A stretch of 64,000 nt of DNA. Source: Verrucomicrobiaceae bacterium (GTDB lineage: Bacteria; Verrucomicrobiota; Verrucomicrobiia; Verrucomicrobiales; Verrucomicrobiaceae). A model generated the notes under the pieces. That model saw only the letters and a list, made by a program, of their open reading frames with translations. It searched no databases and had not been told where the DNA came from. The translations under genes and the position numbers were made by a program. Positions 57,721 through 64,000 of this stretch are shown here, one piece after another (the stretch's first letter is position 1; every line of letters begins with the position of its first letter). The stretch is from NCBI GenBank assembly GCA_027484445.1, contig JAIXSY010000062.1, positions 87,427-151,426 of the forward strand, in the 5' to 3' direction.

Positions 57721-58695
57721 TCACAGCCGCTTCTTGGACTCCCGCAGCGCGGTTTTGGCGTTGTGGATGCGTTGGTCGGCTTGGTCGATGAGGGGGTCGA
57801 ACATGGGGATCTCTTTGGCGTTTTGGCCCTGCTCGTGTTTGCGGAAGCCGAAGAGGTAGGTCTCGTTTTGCGGTCGCCAGCGATTGAAGAAAAGTTCGTC
57901 TTTAGCGATGACTTCGCGGCGGAGGGGCTCGAGCTCGGCAGGAGCTAAGGCGGGGGTGGTCAGGCCGAGGCCTTCGATGAGCTTGCTGGCGAGTTTGTCG
58001 TAGCCTTCACGGGTGTAGTGCACGCCGTTTTCGGTCAGAGGTTTGGCAGTGGCAGCGGGCTTGGGCACGCCGCCCATGAGCTCGAAGAGGTCGATGAACC
58101 AAGCGTTTTGGCTGGCGGCGAATTTCCGCAGGGCATCGCGAAAGCTAGAGAGGCTTTTGTTGGCATCGGTCTGGTCGGGCAGGGGGGGCGGCAGGGTCTC
58201 GAGCGGGGGCGGGGAGACGATGACGATGCGTGCGCCAGGGGCGTGCTTGCGGATGAGTTCGAGCAGGGTGCGGTAGCCTGTGAGGAAGTCGGGCAGGCCG
58301 CCAAGTTTTTCGAAGGCGAGTTCGGAGCCGTAGCAGAGCATGACAACGCTAGGCTTCAGGAGGTCAAGGTGGCCGGTGAGGCGCTGGAGGCCTTCTTCGG
58401 GTGGGCCAAAGTAGGAGCGGGCGTGGCCGAAGACGGTGTCGGCGCTCCAGGCGAGGTTGCGGACGGTGATCTTGGCATCGCCAACGGCGAGGGCGAGTCG
58501 GGGCTCGAAGCTGCCATAGCGCTGCTCACGCTCGAAGACGGTGTTGCCGAGCAGGACGACGCGGTCGCCTTCTTCAAAGTCGAAGATGGCCTTTTCCTGG
58601 CGGGGCTGGGGGGGCGTGATCTCCGGGTCTTGAGCGGTGAGGGGAACGGTCGCCAGCGATACGAAGAGGAGGGCGGTGACGGGGATGCGGATCAT
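57721..58695 (-). CDS. Exported SGNH/GDSL-like hydrolase, PVC type
   Basis: 324 residues from ATG 58695 (MIRIPVTALLFVSL), with a leader ending about LTAQ. The domain opens with GDRVVLLGNTVFEREQRYG, which is where SGNH hydrolases have GDS; here Asn-Thr replaces Asp-Ser, as I recall for a large family in planctomycetes. Further blocks are TVRNLAWSADTVFG, LLKPSVVMLCYGSELAFE, IVIVSPPPLE and NGVHYTREGYDKLA (usual His of block V). Ser is missing at the usual place, so the catalytic mechanism is uncertain. It is divergent from the sialate O-acetylesterase gene, suggesting a shared role in glycan deacetylation (inference). Confidence 0.78.
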   Translation of the reverse strand: MIRIPVTALLFVSLATVPLTAQDPEITPPQPRQEKAIFDFEEGDRVVLLGNTVFEREQRYGSFEPRLALAVGDAKITVRNLAWSADTVFGHARSYFGPPEEGLQRLTGHLDLLKPSVVMLCYGSELAFEKLGGLPDFLTGYRTLLELIRKHAPGARIVIVSPPPLETLPPPLPDQTDANKSLSSFRDALRKFAASQNAWFIDLFELMGGVPKPAATAKPLTENGVHYTREGYDKLASKLIEGLGLTTPALAPAELEPLRREVIAKDELFFNRWRPQNETYLFGFRKHEQGQNAKEIPMFDPLIDQADQRIHNAKTALRESKKRL

Positions 58696-58831
58696 GCGGG
58701 TCGGATTGGAGAGCAAAGAGGAGAAAGTGTCCAGAGTGGAATCGTGCGCTGGTGGGCAGGGCGGGTGCTGATTTCCTGCGAAGGAAGCGTGGTTCGGCGT
58801 GCGTTCTTTCCGCCCTTTCCAACCTATCTTT

Positions 58832-60385
58832 ATGCGCAAGCATCTCCTCCTCCCGTTATTCTCGGCGTTGGCTTTGGCCGCCCAGGCTGAAGTCAAACTG
58901 CCCGCCATCCTTGGCGACCACATGGTCCTGCAGCAGAAGCAGGCCAACCCGATCTGGGGCTGGGACAGGCCCGGCACGAAAGTGACGGTGACCTTTGGTC
59001 CCCAAACGAAGACAGGCGTGGCAGATGCTCAAGGCAAGTGGACGGTGAAGCTGGACCCGCTGCCAGCGAGTGCGAAGCCGGCGGTGATGAACATCCGCGG
59101 CACGAATGAGGTGAAGCTGAGCAACATATTGGTGGGTGAGGTCTGGATCTGCTCAGGGCAGAGCAACATGCAGTGGAGTGTGTCGCAGAGCTATGATGCG
59201 GACCTGGAGATCGCGACGGCGAAGTTTCCCCAGATCCGTTTGATCTCGGTGCCGCAGGTGGGCACGCAGGAGCCGCAGGATGACTTCAAGGGAGCGTGGG
59301 CGGAGTGCTCGCCCGCGAATGTGGGAGAGTTCAGCGCGGTCGGATTTTTCTTTGGCCGCACGCTGCACCAGACGCTGGATGTGCCGGTGGGTCTGATCGA
59401 CAATGCCTGGGGGGGCAGTGCGGCGGAGGCTTGGGTGCGCCGCGACGTGCTGGAGAAAGATGGCCGTTTTTCCCAACTGCTGGCGGACTGGGCCAAGCGC
59501 GAGAAAGACCTGGCCAGTGAGGCGGCGGCAAAGGCCTATGCCACGGCGCTGGAGGCCTGGAAAAAGCGCGCGGCGGAGGCGAAGGCAGCGAAGAAGGAAT
59601 TCCGCGAGCGTGCTCCGCAGAGCCCGCAGCAGCAGCTGAGTGGGAATCACCGTCCAGCGAACATTTACAATGGCGTCCTGCGCCCGACGATCGGCTACGG
59701 CATCAAGGGAGCGATCTGGTATCAGGGGGAGAGCAATTCCGGCCGCGCCTACGAGTATGGCTACCTTTTCCCGCTGATGATTCAGCACTGGCGCGATGAG
59801 TGGAAGCAGGGCGATTTCCCCTTCTACTGGGTGCAGTTGGCTGACTACATGGCGGAAAAGCCTGAGCCTGGAGACAGCGCCTGGGCAGAACTGCGGGAGA
59901 GCCAGACAAAGACGCAAAACGCGATCAAGAATGGCGGTCAGGCGGTCATCATCGACATCGGCGAAGGTCGTGACATCCATCCGCGCAACAAGCGCGATGT
60001 CGCCGATCGTCTGGTGCGCTGGGCACTGGCCAAGGACTACGGCCTGAAGATCCCCTACCGCAGCCCCGAGTACCAAAGTGTGGAGATCCAGGGGAACAAG
60101 GCGGTGGTCACGCTGGATACCTTTGGCAGCAGTCTCTACACCTTTGATGTTCAGGAAGTGAAGGGCCTAGCCATCTGTGGCGAGGACAAGAAGTGGGTCT
60201 GGGCCACGGGCAAGCTGGTGGGCACCAACAAGATCGAGGTGAGCGCCCCTAGTGTGGCGAAGCCGGTGGCCGTGCGCTATGCGTGGAGCGACAATCCCGT
60301 GTGCAATCTTTTCAGCAAAGAAGGTCTGCCCGTGACGCCCTTCCGCACGGATAGCTTTGAGCTGACCACGAAGCCGAAGCAGTAA
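58832..60385 (+). CDS. Exported sialate O-acetylesterase-like protein
   Basis: 517 residues from ATG 58832, with a leader ending about residue 19 (LALAAQA). It opens VKLPAILGDHMVLQQ, typical of the family, and carries the nucleophile motif WICSGQSNM, then GAIWYQGESNSGR and a downstream IGEGRDIHPRNK block with the His. A helical insertion rich in Ala, Lys and Glu (about 225-275) lies between. The enzyme removes O-acetyl groups from sialic acid or from xylan-like glycans; substrate is inferred from family. Periplasmic. Divergent SGNH-like gene upstream shares the 136-base promoter region. Confidence 0.92.
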   Translation: MRKHLLLPLFSALALAAQAEVKLPAILGDHMVLQQKQANPIWGWDRPGTKVTVTFGPQTKTGVADAQGKWTVKLDPLPASAKPAVMNIRGTNEVKLSNILVGEVWICSGQSNMQWSVSQSYDADLEIATAKFPQIRLISVPQVGTQEPQDDFKGAWAECSPANVGEFSAVGFFFGRTLHQTLDVPVGLIDNAWGGSAAEAWVRRDVLEKDGRFSQLLADWAKREKDLASEAAAKAYATALEAWKKRAAEAKAAKKEFRERAPQSPQQQLSGNHRPANIYNGVLRPTIGYGIKGAIWYQGESNSGRAYEYGYLFPLMIQHWRDEWKQGDFPFYWVQLADYMAEKPEPGDSAWAELRESQTKTQNAIKNGGQAVIIDIGEGRDIHPRNKRDVADRLVRWALAKDYGLKIPYRSPEYQSVEIQGNKAVVTLDTFGSSLYTFDVQEVKGLAICGEDKKWVWATGKLVGTNKIEVSAPSVAKPVAVRYAWSDNPVCNLFSKEGLPVTPFRTDSFELTTKPKQ

Positions 60386-60418
60386 ACGACCCGGCTACCA
60401 AGCTGGCGGAAATGAAAG

Positions 60419-60508
60419 GACAAGCACTTTGCAACGAATGACGGCTGTGCTTGTCTCAGCACCTCCCGACCGGGCTGGCGGAGTAGATCCTCCGCAGCCC
60501 GGTTTTTT
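60419..60508 (+). terminator. Tandem hairpins with intrinsic terminator just before the type II secretion block
   Basis: Hairpin 1: GACAAGCAC (60419-60427) pairs with GTGCTTGTC (60447-60455). Hairpin 2: 60470-60483 pairs with 60490-60502 (one bulged G), followed by T6 at 60503-60508. The last T is 11 bases before ATG 60520 of the F-type gene. As a terminator it would end the sialate esterase transcript; because there is no room for a promoter between, it may attenuate transcription entering the secretion genes. Confidence 0.75.
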
Positions 60509-60519
60509 GAACCAACGCC

Positions 60520-61794
60520 ATGCCCACCTTTGCCTACCAAGCCTCCGATGCCACCGGACGTGATGTTTCCGGTTCGGTCGATGCGCCAGACCGGGCCAGC
60601 GCGGTGCGCCTGCTGACGGGCCGTGGTTTGCAGCCCTTTCAGGTCAAAGAAGGTCCGGCGAAGACGGCTGTGCGTGGTGTGGGAAAACCTGCGGCCAAGG
60701 CTGCGGGGGCCAAGGGCAAGGCCGTCGTGCAGGAAACGAGCGGCCCGATTCGCATCAGCGGCAAGAATTTGCAGCTCTTTACCGAAGAATTGGCGGAACT
60801 GCTAGAAGCGGGCATGAGGCTGGAGCAGGCGCTGAAGCTGATGGAGGGCAAAGGGGCCACCGGCACGCACAGCCGCATCGCGGCTCGATTGGGCTCTCTG
60901 ATCCGGGAGGGTCATCCCTTCAGCAGTGCGCTGAAGCAAACCTCACCTTCCTTCAACGAGCTTTACTGCGCCGTGGCAGCAGCGGGGGAGGCGGGCGGCT
61001 CTTTGTCAGAGTCCATGAAGCGCCAGGGCATGTACCTGGCGAAGGTGCGTGAGCTGAAGAGCCAGGTGGCCGTGGCTCTGATCTACCCGGGCTTCCTTGG
61101 CTTCTCCGCCGTGGCCGTCACGGTCCTGTTCACGACCTTTTTGATCCCGAGGCTCAGCGGGATGATGTCCCGGATGAGAGGCGGCGTGCCTCAAGGCGTG
61201 CAGATCATCCTCAACTTTTCAGAGTTCATGCGCAGCTACTGGTGGCTGCTGCTGGCGGGCAGTGCCCTGCTCGGTCTGCTTTTCTGGGTCTGGTCGGGTT
61301 CGAAGCAAGGCCGTCCCGTCTGGGATGAGACGAAGCTGAAGATCCCCTTTGTCGGCAATGTGCTGATGGCAAACTTCCACACGCAGTTCCTGGAAACCTT
61401 AGCCTCTCTCACCGGCGGTGGTTTGCCACTGCTGAAGGGATTGGAGCTCGCCTCTCGCATCTCGGCGAACCTATTCATCCAAAGGCAGTTGGTGAATGTC
61501 ATTGATGGGGTGCGGGATGGCTCGGCGCTCTCGCGCTCTTTGGAAAAGACGGCGCTCTTTCCGGATAACCTGCTGGAAATGGTGCGCATCGGTGAGCACA
61601 CGGGGGACATCAGTGGCACGCTACGCCGCGCTGCGGATCGCTGCGGTCGTGAGCTGGAAAAGTCGCTGGAGAAGCTCATGGCCATGCTTCAGCCCATGAT
61701 CATCCTGGTGATGGCAGCTCTCGTCGGTGTCATGGCTTACATGATGATCACCATCATTTACGACACGGTCTCCACCCTGAACTCGCGCCGATGA
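60520..61794 (+). CDS. Type II secretion / type IV pilus inner-membrane protein F (GspF/PilC family)
   Basis: 424 residues. The N terminus MPTFAYQASDATGRDVSGSV is the usual GspF start; a basic Ala/Lys-rich linker (about 48-75) precedes the first T2SF domain (about 85-205, with LAELLEAGMRLEQALKLM). A second T2SF domain (about 290-410) repeats the pattern with LASLTGGGLPLLKGLELA and ends with MIILVMAALVGVMAYMMITIIYDTV. Three membrane helices are visible. It is the membrane platform for pseudopilus assembly. It leads a set of pseudopilin genes on the same strand. Confidence 0.92.
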   Translation: MPTFAYQASDATGRDVSGSVDAPDRASAVRLLTGRGLQPFQVKEGPAKTAVRGVGKPAAKAAGAKGKAVVQETSGPIRISGKNLQLFTEELAELLEAGMRLEQALKLMEGKGATGTHSRIAARLGSLIREGHPFSSALKQTSPSFNELYCAVAAAGEAGGSLSESMKRQGMYLAKVRELKSQVAVALIYPGFLGFSAVAVTVLFTTFLIPRLSGMMSRMRGGVPQGVQIILNFSEFMRSYWWLLLAGSALLGLLFWVWSGSKQGRPVWDETKLKIPFVGNVLMANFHTQFLETLASLTGGGLPLLKGLELASRISANLFIQRQLVNVIDGVRDGSALSRSLEKTALFPDNLLEMVRIGEHTGDISGTLRRAADRCGRELEKSLEKLMAMLQPMIILVMAALVGVMAYMMITIIYDTVSTLNSRR

Positions 61795-61864
61795 TTTCGC
61801 GCGTGACGACTTCCGAACACTTTGCCAGCTTTGCTTTTCTGAATTTACCTGATTTCCCACTGAC

Positions 61865-62287
61865 ATGAACATCCACACCCTGCCTCGCCGCGCTTCGCGT
61901 GGCCTTCGCTCCGCCTTCACACTCATGGAGATGATCCTTGTGCTGGCCATCATCGCCATCCTCATCGCCATCGGTGCCGCGACCTTGGGGGACTTTGACG
62001 AGCAGGCAAAGATCACCGCCGCGCGTGCGCAGATCGGCACCATTTCGACTTCCATCAAGATGTACAAGGTCAACAACCGCAATCTGCCGCCGAACCTGGA
62101 TGCGCTGGTGAAGCCACCGGCCAATGTGCCTGTGAAAAAGCCCTTCATCGAAGCGAATGGCATCATGGATCCCTGGGATAACAAGTACATCTACAAAAGT
62201 CCCGGCAAAGAAGGCCGTGCCTACGACATCTTTTCCGCAGGTCCTGACAAGCGCGAGGGCACAGACGATGATGTGACCCAGGACTGA
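61865..62287 (+). CDS. Major pseudopilin GspG-like protein
   Basis: 140 residues. Prepilin leader with cut site SA|FTLMEMILVLAI (Ala rather than Gly before the cut; Glu at +5). The globular part carries ITAARAQIGTISTSIKMYKV, PPNLDALVKPP, and the GspG-type C terminus DPWDNKYIYKSPG and YDIFSAGPDKREGTDDDV, whose Asp residues bind calcium in known GspG. It forms the shaft of the pseudopilus. It lies 70 bases after gspF. Confidence 0.93.
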   Translation: MNIHTLPRRASRGLRSAFTLMEMILVLAIIAILIAIGAATLGDFDEQAKITAARAQIGTISTSIKMYKVNNRNLPPNLDALVKPPANVPVKKPFIEANGIMDPWDNKYIYKSPGKEGRAYDIFSAGPDKREGTDDDVTQD

Positions 62288-62343
62288 TCGGTGCTACCCT
62301 TGGTCCCGGAACCTTTCTCTTCCTCAGGTTCCTCCTTCTGCTC

Positions 62344-62808
62344 ATGAACATCTGCCGCCCTCGCCATCCTGTCAGTGCGGCCTTCACCCTGCTGGAGGTC
62401 ATCCTTGTCATGGGCGTGATGCTGCTCGTCATCGGTGTCGGGGCGGGCAGTTTCGCTTACTTTGAGATGGTTGATCCGCTGGAGGAACCTGCCCTGGCGC
62501 TCGGCCAGATGTCCAAGGCTGCGCTGAACACGGCCGTGCTCCAGCATCGGGGCATGATGATCGGTTTTGACAAAGAAAGCTTCGGCATCTTGGGGGATGG
62601 AAACAGCACGCTCGCGCGCTACAACCACGGCAAGCAGATCCGGGTGCTGATCAAGCGCTGGCAGGGGCGCGGCTGGGAACCGGCGGAGGGGCAAATCTGG
62701 CACTTTGGCGAGCAGGGGATCTGTGAGCCGATTTCTGTTCGCTTCGAGAATGCCGAAGGCTTTCGTGAGGTGAAGTTTCAACCACTGACGGGAGGGGTGG
62801 TGCCATGA
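62344..62808 (+). CDS. Minor pseudopilin, GspH-like
   Basis: 154 residues. Leader cut SAA|FTLLEVILVMGVMLL with Glu at +5, then a globular domain with ALALGQMSKAALNTAVLQHRGMMIGFD and EGQIWHFGEQGICEPISVRFE; this pattern of a long helix then beta-rich domain fits a GspH-like minor pseudopilin. Its exact class is less certain than gspG's. The stop overlaps the next gene's start (ATGA). Confidence 0.78.
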   Translation: MNICRPRHPVSAAFTLLEVILVMGVMLLVIGVGAGSFAYFEMVDPLEEPALALGQMSKAALNTAVLQHRGMMIGFDKESFGILGDGNSTLARYNHGKQIRVLIKRWQGRGWEPAEGQIWHFGEQGICEPISVRFENAEGFREVKFQPLTGGVVP

Positions 62809-63233
62809 GAGTCGATCCGTTTGCCAGGCAGGCTCGGTCTTCCTCTCGCGGCATGACCTTGCTGGAGGTCGTGATTGCCCTCGCCGTGTTTTCCATCGCC
62901 ACCGTCGCGCTGGTGGGGGCCATCAACAAGATCGCAGACACGGCCACGGATTCGCAAAAGTTCCTGGAGGTGGAGCAGACGCTGGAGTCGCTCATCGATG
63001 AGTTCGGCAAGATGCCGCAGTTGCGCGAGTTGGAGCAAGACATTGAGCCAGGAAACGATGGCGTTGCCTACCGGGTGGTCATTGAATTGGTGCGGGATCT
63101 GAAGAACCAAGACGGCATCTTCCTGACGGACATGTATCGCATCCAGGCCATCGCCAGGTGGAACGATGGCAGTGGCCCCACAGAGGTCTCTGCGGAGACT
63201 CTTCGCTACGCGGGCTCCTTTCAGCCGCTGTGA
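62805..63233 (+). CDS. Minor pseudopilin, GspI-like
   Basis: 142 residues. Leader cut SRG|MTLLEVVIALAVFSIATVAL, the GspI/PilV-like N-terminal pattern with Glu at +5. The rest is short, with ESLIDEFGKMPQLRELEQDI and a beta-rich end. The position between H-like and J-like genes supports GspI. Starts in an ATGA overlap with the gene before and ends 13 bases before the J-like ATG. Confidence 0.8.
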   Translation: MRVDPFARQARSSSRGMTLLEVVIALAVFSIATVALVGAINKIADTATDSQKFLEVEQTLESLIDEFGKMPQLRELEQDIEPGNDGVAYRVVIELVRDLKNQDGIFLTDMYRIQAIARWNDGSGPTEVSAETLRYAGSFQPL

Positions 63234-63246
63234 ATCTGCCTGAGTC

Positions 63247-64000
63247 ATGAACCCCGTGCGCCATCGCCAACGACCCTTTGGGCCACGTGCCACACGCACG
63301 GGTTTCACGCTCATGGAGATGATCGTGGCTCTGTCCATGTTTGTGCTGCTGATCACTGGCATTTACTCCATCTCTCAGGCCACCTTGGAGCTGACGGATA
63401 GCATCTCTCTTTCGCAGGATCGGTCCTTGATTCGGCAGAACTTCATCGAGTTCATGCGGCGTTCCTTTCGCACCCTTCCTGGCGAGGCTGAAGTCCGGCT
63501 CAGTGTGAAGCAAAAAGGCAGCACTTACGTGCCCACGCTGAACATCGTGAATGGTGGCAGTTGCTTTAGCCCCGGAGTCTCCCTGCCACCCGACACGAGC
63601 ATGGATGTGTATGCCGAGGAGCGGCCAGGGGGCTACCTGCGCATCATGCTGCGTGTGCTAGATGCCAAGCAAACGCAAGCGATGCGCAACAACCAAGCGG
63701 TGCGCTACACGCGTGATCAGATCACGCTTCCCCTGCTGGACAATGTCAGCCGCTTTGAATGGCGCTTTTATAACCACACGAACAACCGCTGGGAAAACAA
63801 CTGGCGTGATCCCCGACGCCCCATCTTGGCCGAAATGAACCTGCAGCTCGACGATGGCTTTCAAAGCCGTTCCGTCTTCTGGCTGCCACCTGTGATTCCG
63901 AATCCGAATGGCGGTGTTGGCGGTGTTGGCGGTGTTGGCGGTGTTGGCGGTGTTGGCGGTGTTGGCGGTGTTGGCGGTGTTGGCGGTGTTGGCGGTGTTG
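63247..64000 (+). CDS. Minor pseudopilin, GspJ-like (3' partial) with (Gly-Gly-Val)n tail
   Basis: From ATG 63247 the frame is open to the window edge (251 codons). The leader MNPVRHRQRPFGPRATRTG|FTLMEMIVALSMFVLL is a prepilin signal with Gly before the cut and Glu at +5. The body, with LSQDRSLIRQNFIEFMRRSF and FEWRFYNHTNNRWENNWRD, fits GspJ-like proteins, which read FEWRFYD at this place. After residue about 221 (IPNPN), it becomes pure Gly-Gly-Val from the tandem repeat. The 3' end and stop lie outside the window. Confidence 0.85.
   Translation, partial: MNPVRHRQRPFGPRATRTGFTLMEMIVALSMFVLLITGIYSISQATLELTDSISLSQDRSLIRQNFIEFMRRSFRTLPGEAEVRLSVKQKGSTYVPTLNIVNGGSCFSPGVSLPPDTSMDVYAEERPGGYLRIMLRVLDAKQTQAMRNNQAVRYTRDQITLPLLDNVSRFEWRFYNHTNNRWENNWRDPRRPILAEMNLQLDDGFQSRSVFWLPPVIPNPNGGVGGVGGVGGVGGVGGVGGVGGVGGVGGV
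63910..64000 (+). repeat. 9-bp tandem repeat (GGCGGTGTT), at least 10 copies
   Basis: Ten perfect consecutive copies of GGCGGTGTT run from 63910 to the window edge, all in the frame of the GspJ-like gene and coding for Gly-Gly-Val. There are no mismatches among the copies. The total length is not known because the window ends within it. Confidence 0.97.

Noticed and set aside
59153..60076. 307-codon open frame antisense to the sialate O-acetylesterase gene
   Set aside because: Composition is that of a shadow frame and it lies completely inside a gene with clear active-site motifs.
63910..64000. Tandem repeat considered as a CRISPR array
   Set aside because: Units are 9 bp with no spacers and are in frame within a coding sequence.

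Overview
This 64 kb window (about 59% GC by eye) is chromosomal DNA that most resembles a member of the Verrucomicrobiota, probably near Prosthecobacter/Verrucomicrobiaceae. The reasons are planctomycete/verrucomicrobial-type cytochrome c and beta-propeller 'dehydrogenase' proteins, a sulfatase, exported oxidoreductases with twin-arginine-like leaders, a TIGR03663-type membrane protein, a pseudopilin cluster, few Shine-Dalgarno sequences, and many stop/start overlaps of the ATGA type. The genus is inference from family content; no rRNA is present. I saw no insertion sequence, prophage or CRISPR array.

Layout. 1-7.6 kb: the end of a gluconolactonase-like gene, RNase R, tRNA-Gln, a small exported Dabb protein, a plant-type glucuronokinase-like GHMP kinase, two GNAT acetyltransferases, an exported TIM-barrel protein and a PfpI protein. 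7.6-17.5 kb: a five-haem cytochrome c coupled to a beta-propeller protein, uvrB with two small partner genes on the opposite strand, a cupin, and a large propeller-HEAT-cytochrome fusion. 17.5-25.6 kb: two tRNA-Lys, a TIGR03663 membrane protein, an ApbE without a signal peptide, a Ser/Thr kinase followed by an FHA-ABC transporter, and tRNA-Gly. 25.7-30.5 kb: murI with a DUF1802 gene, divergent from a tightly overlapped triplet of HtrA-like protease, catalytically dead protease-like protein with a nested PDZ, and a double thioredoxin-fold protein. 30.5-36.6 kb: sulfatase, PhyH dioxygenase and a GH25-like lipoprotein, an acidic unknown protein, a lipase-like lipoprotein and a Pro/Gln-rich exported protein. 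36.9-47.3 kb: a prepilin-like protein, an EEP-family membrane protein with a glycosyltransferase, an ECF sigma factor, an exported FAD oxidoreductase, araD, an exported methyltransferase, pyrH, a Nudix hydrolase and an SDR. 47.3-54.5 kb: an exopolysaccharide or O-antigen type run (GT4, WecA/MraY-like transferase, ligase/polymerase with TPR-like tail) and an amino acid permease. 54.5-60.4 kb: thrH, a second ApbE (lipoprotein), an exported Gfo/Idh/MocA oxidoreductase, an SGNH-like protein and a sialate O-acetylesterase. 60.5-64 kb: a type II secretion-like block in the order F-G-H-I-J; the J-like gene runs off the window inside a 9-bp tandem repeat coding for Gly-Gly-Val.

Functional themes are extracytoplasmic carbohydrate and sulfated-glycan breakdown, envelope quality control (protease, pseudoprotease, thioredoxin), surface polysaccharide assembly and pseudopilus-based secretion, interspersed with housekeeping genes (rnr, uvrB, murI, pyrH, four tRNAs). 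The least ordinary items are the protease-like protein with PDZ inserted before the position of the lost serine, the kinase/pseudokinase plus FHA-ABC pair, the plant-like glucuronokinase, the (Gly-Gly-Val)n pseudopilin tail, and structured terminator-like elements directly ahead of the type II secretion block and of the second apbE.
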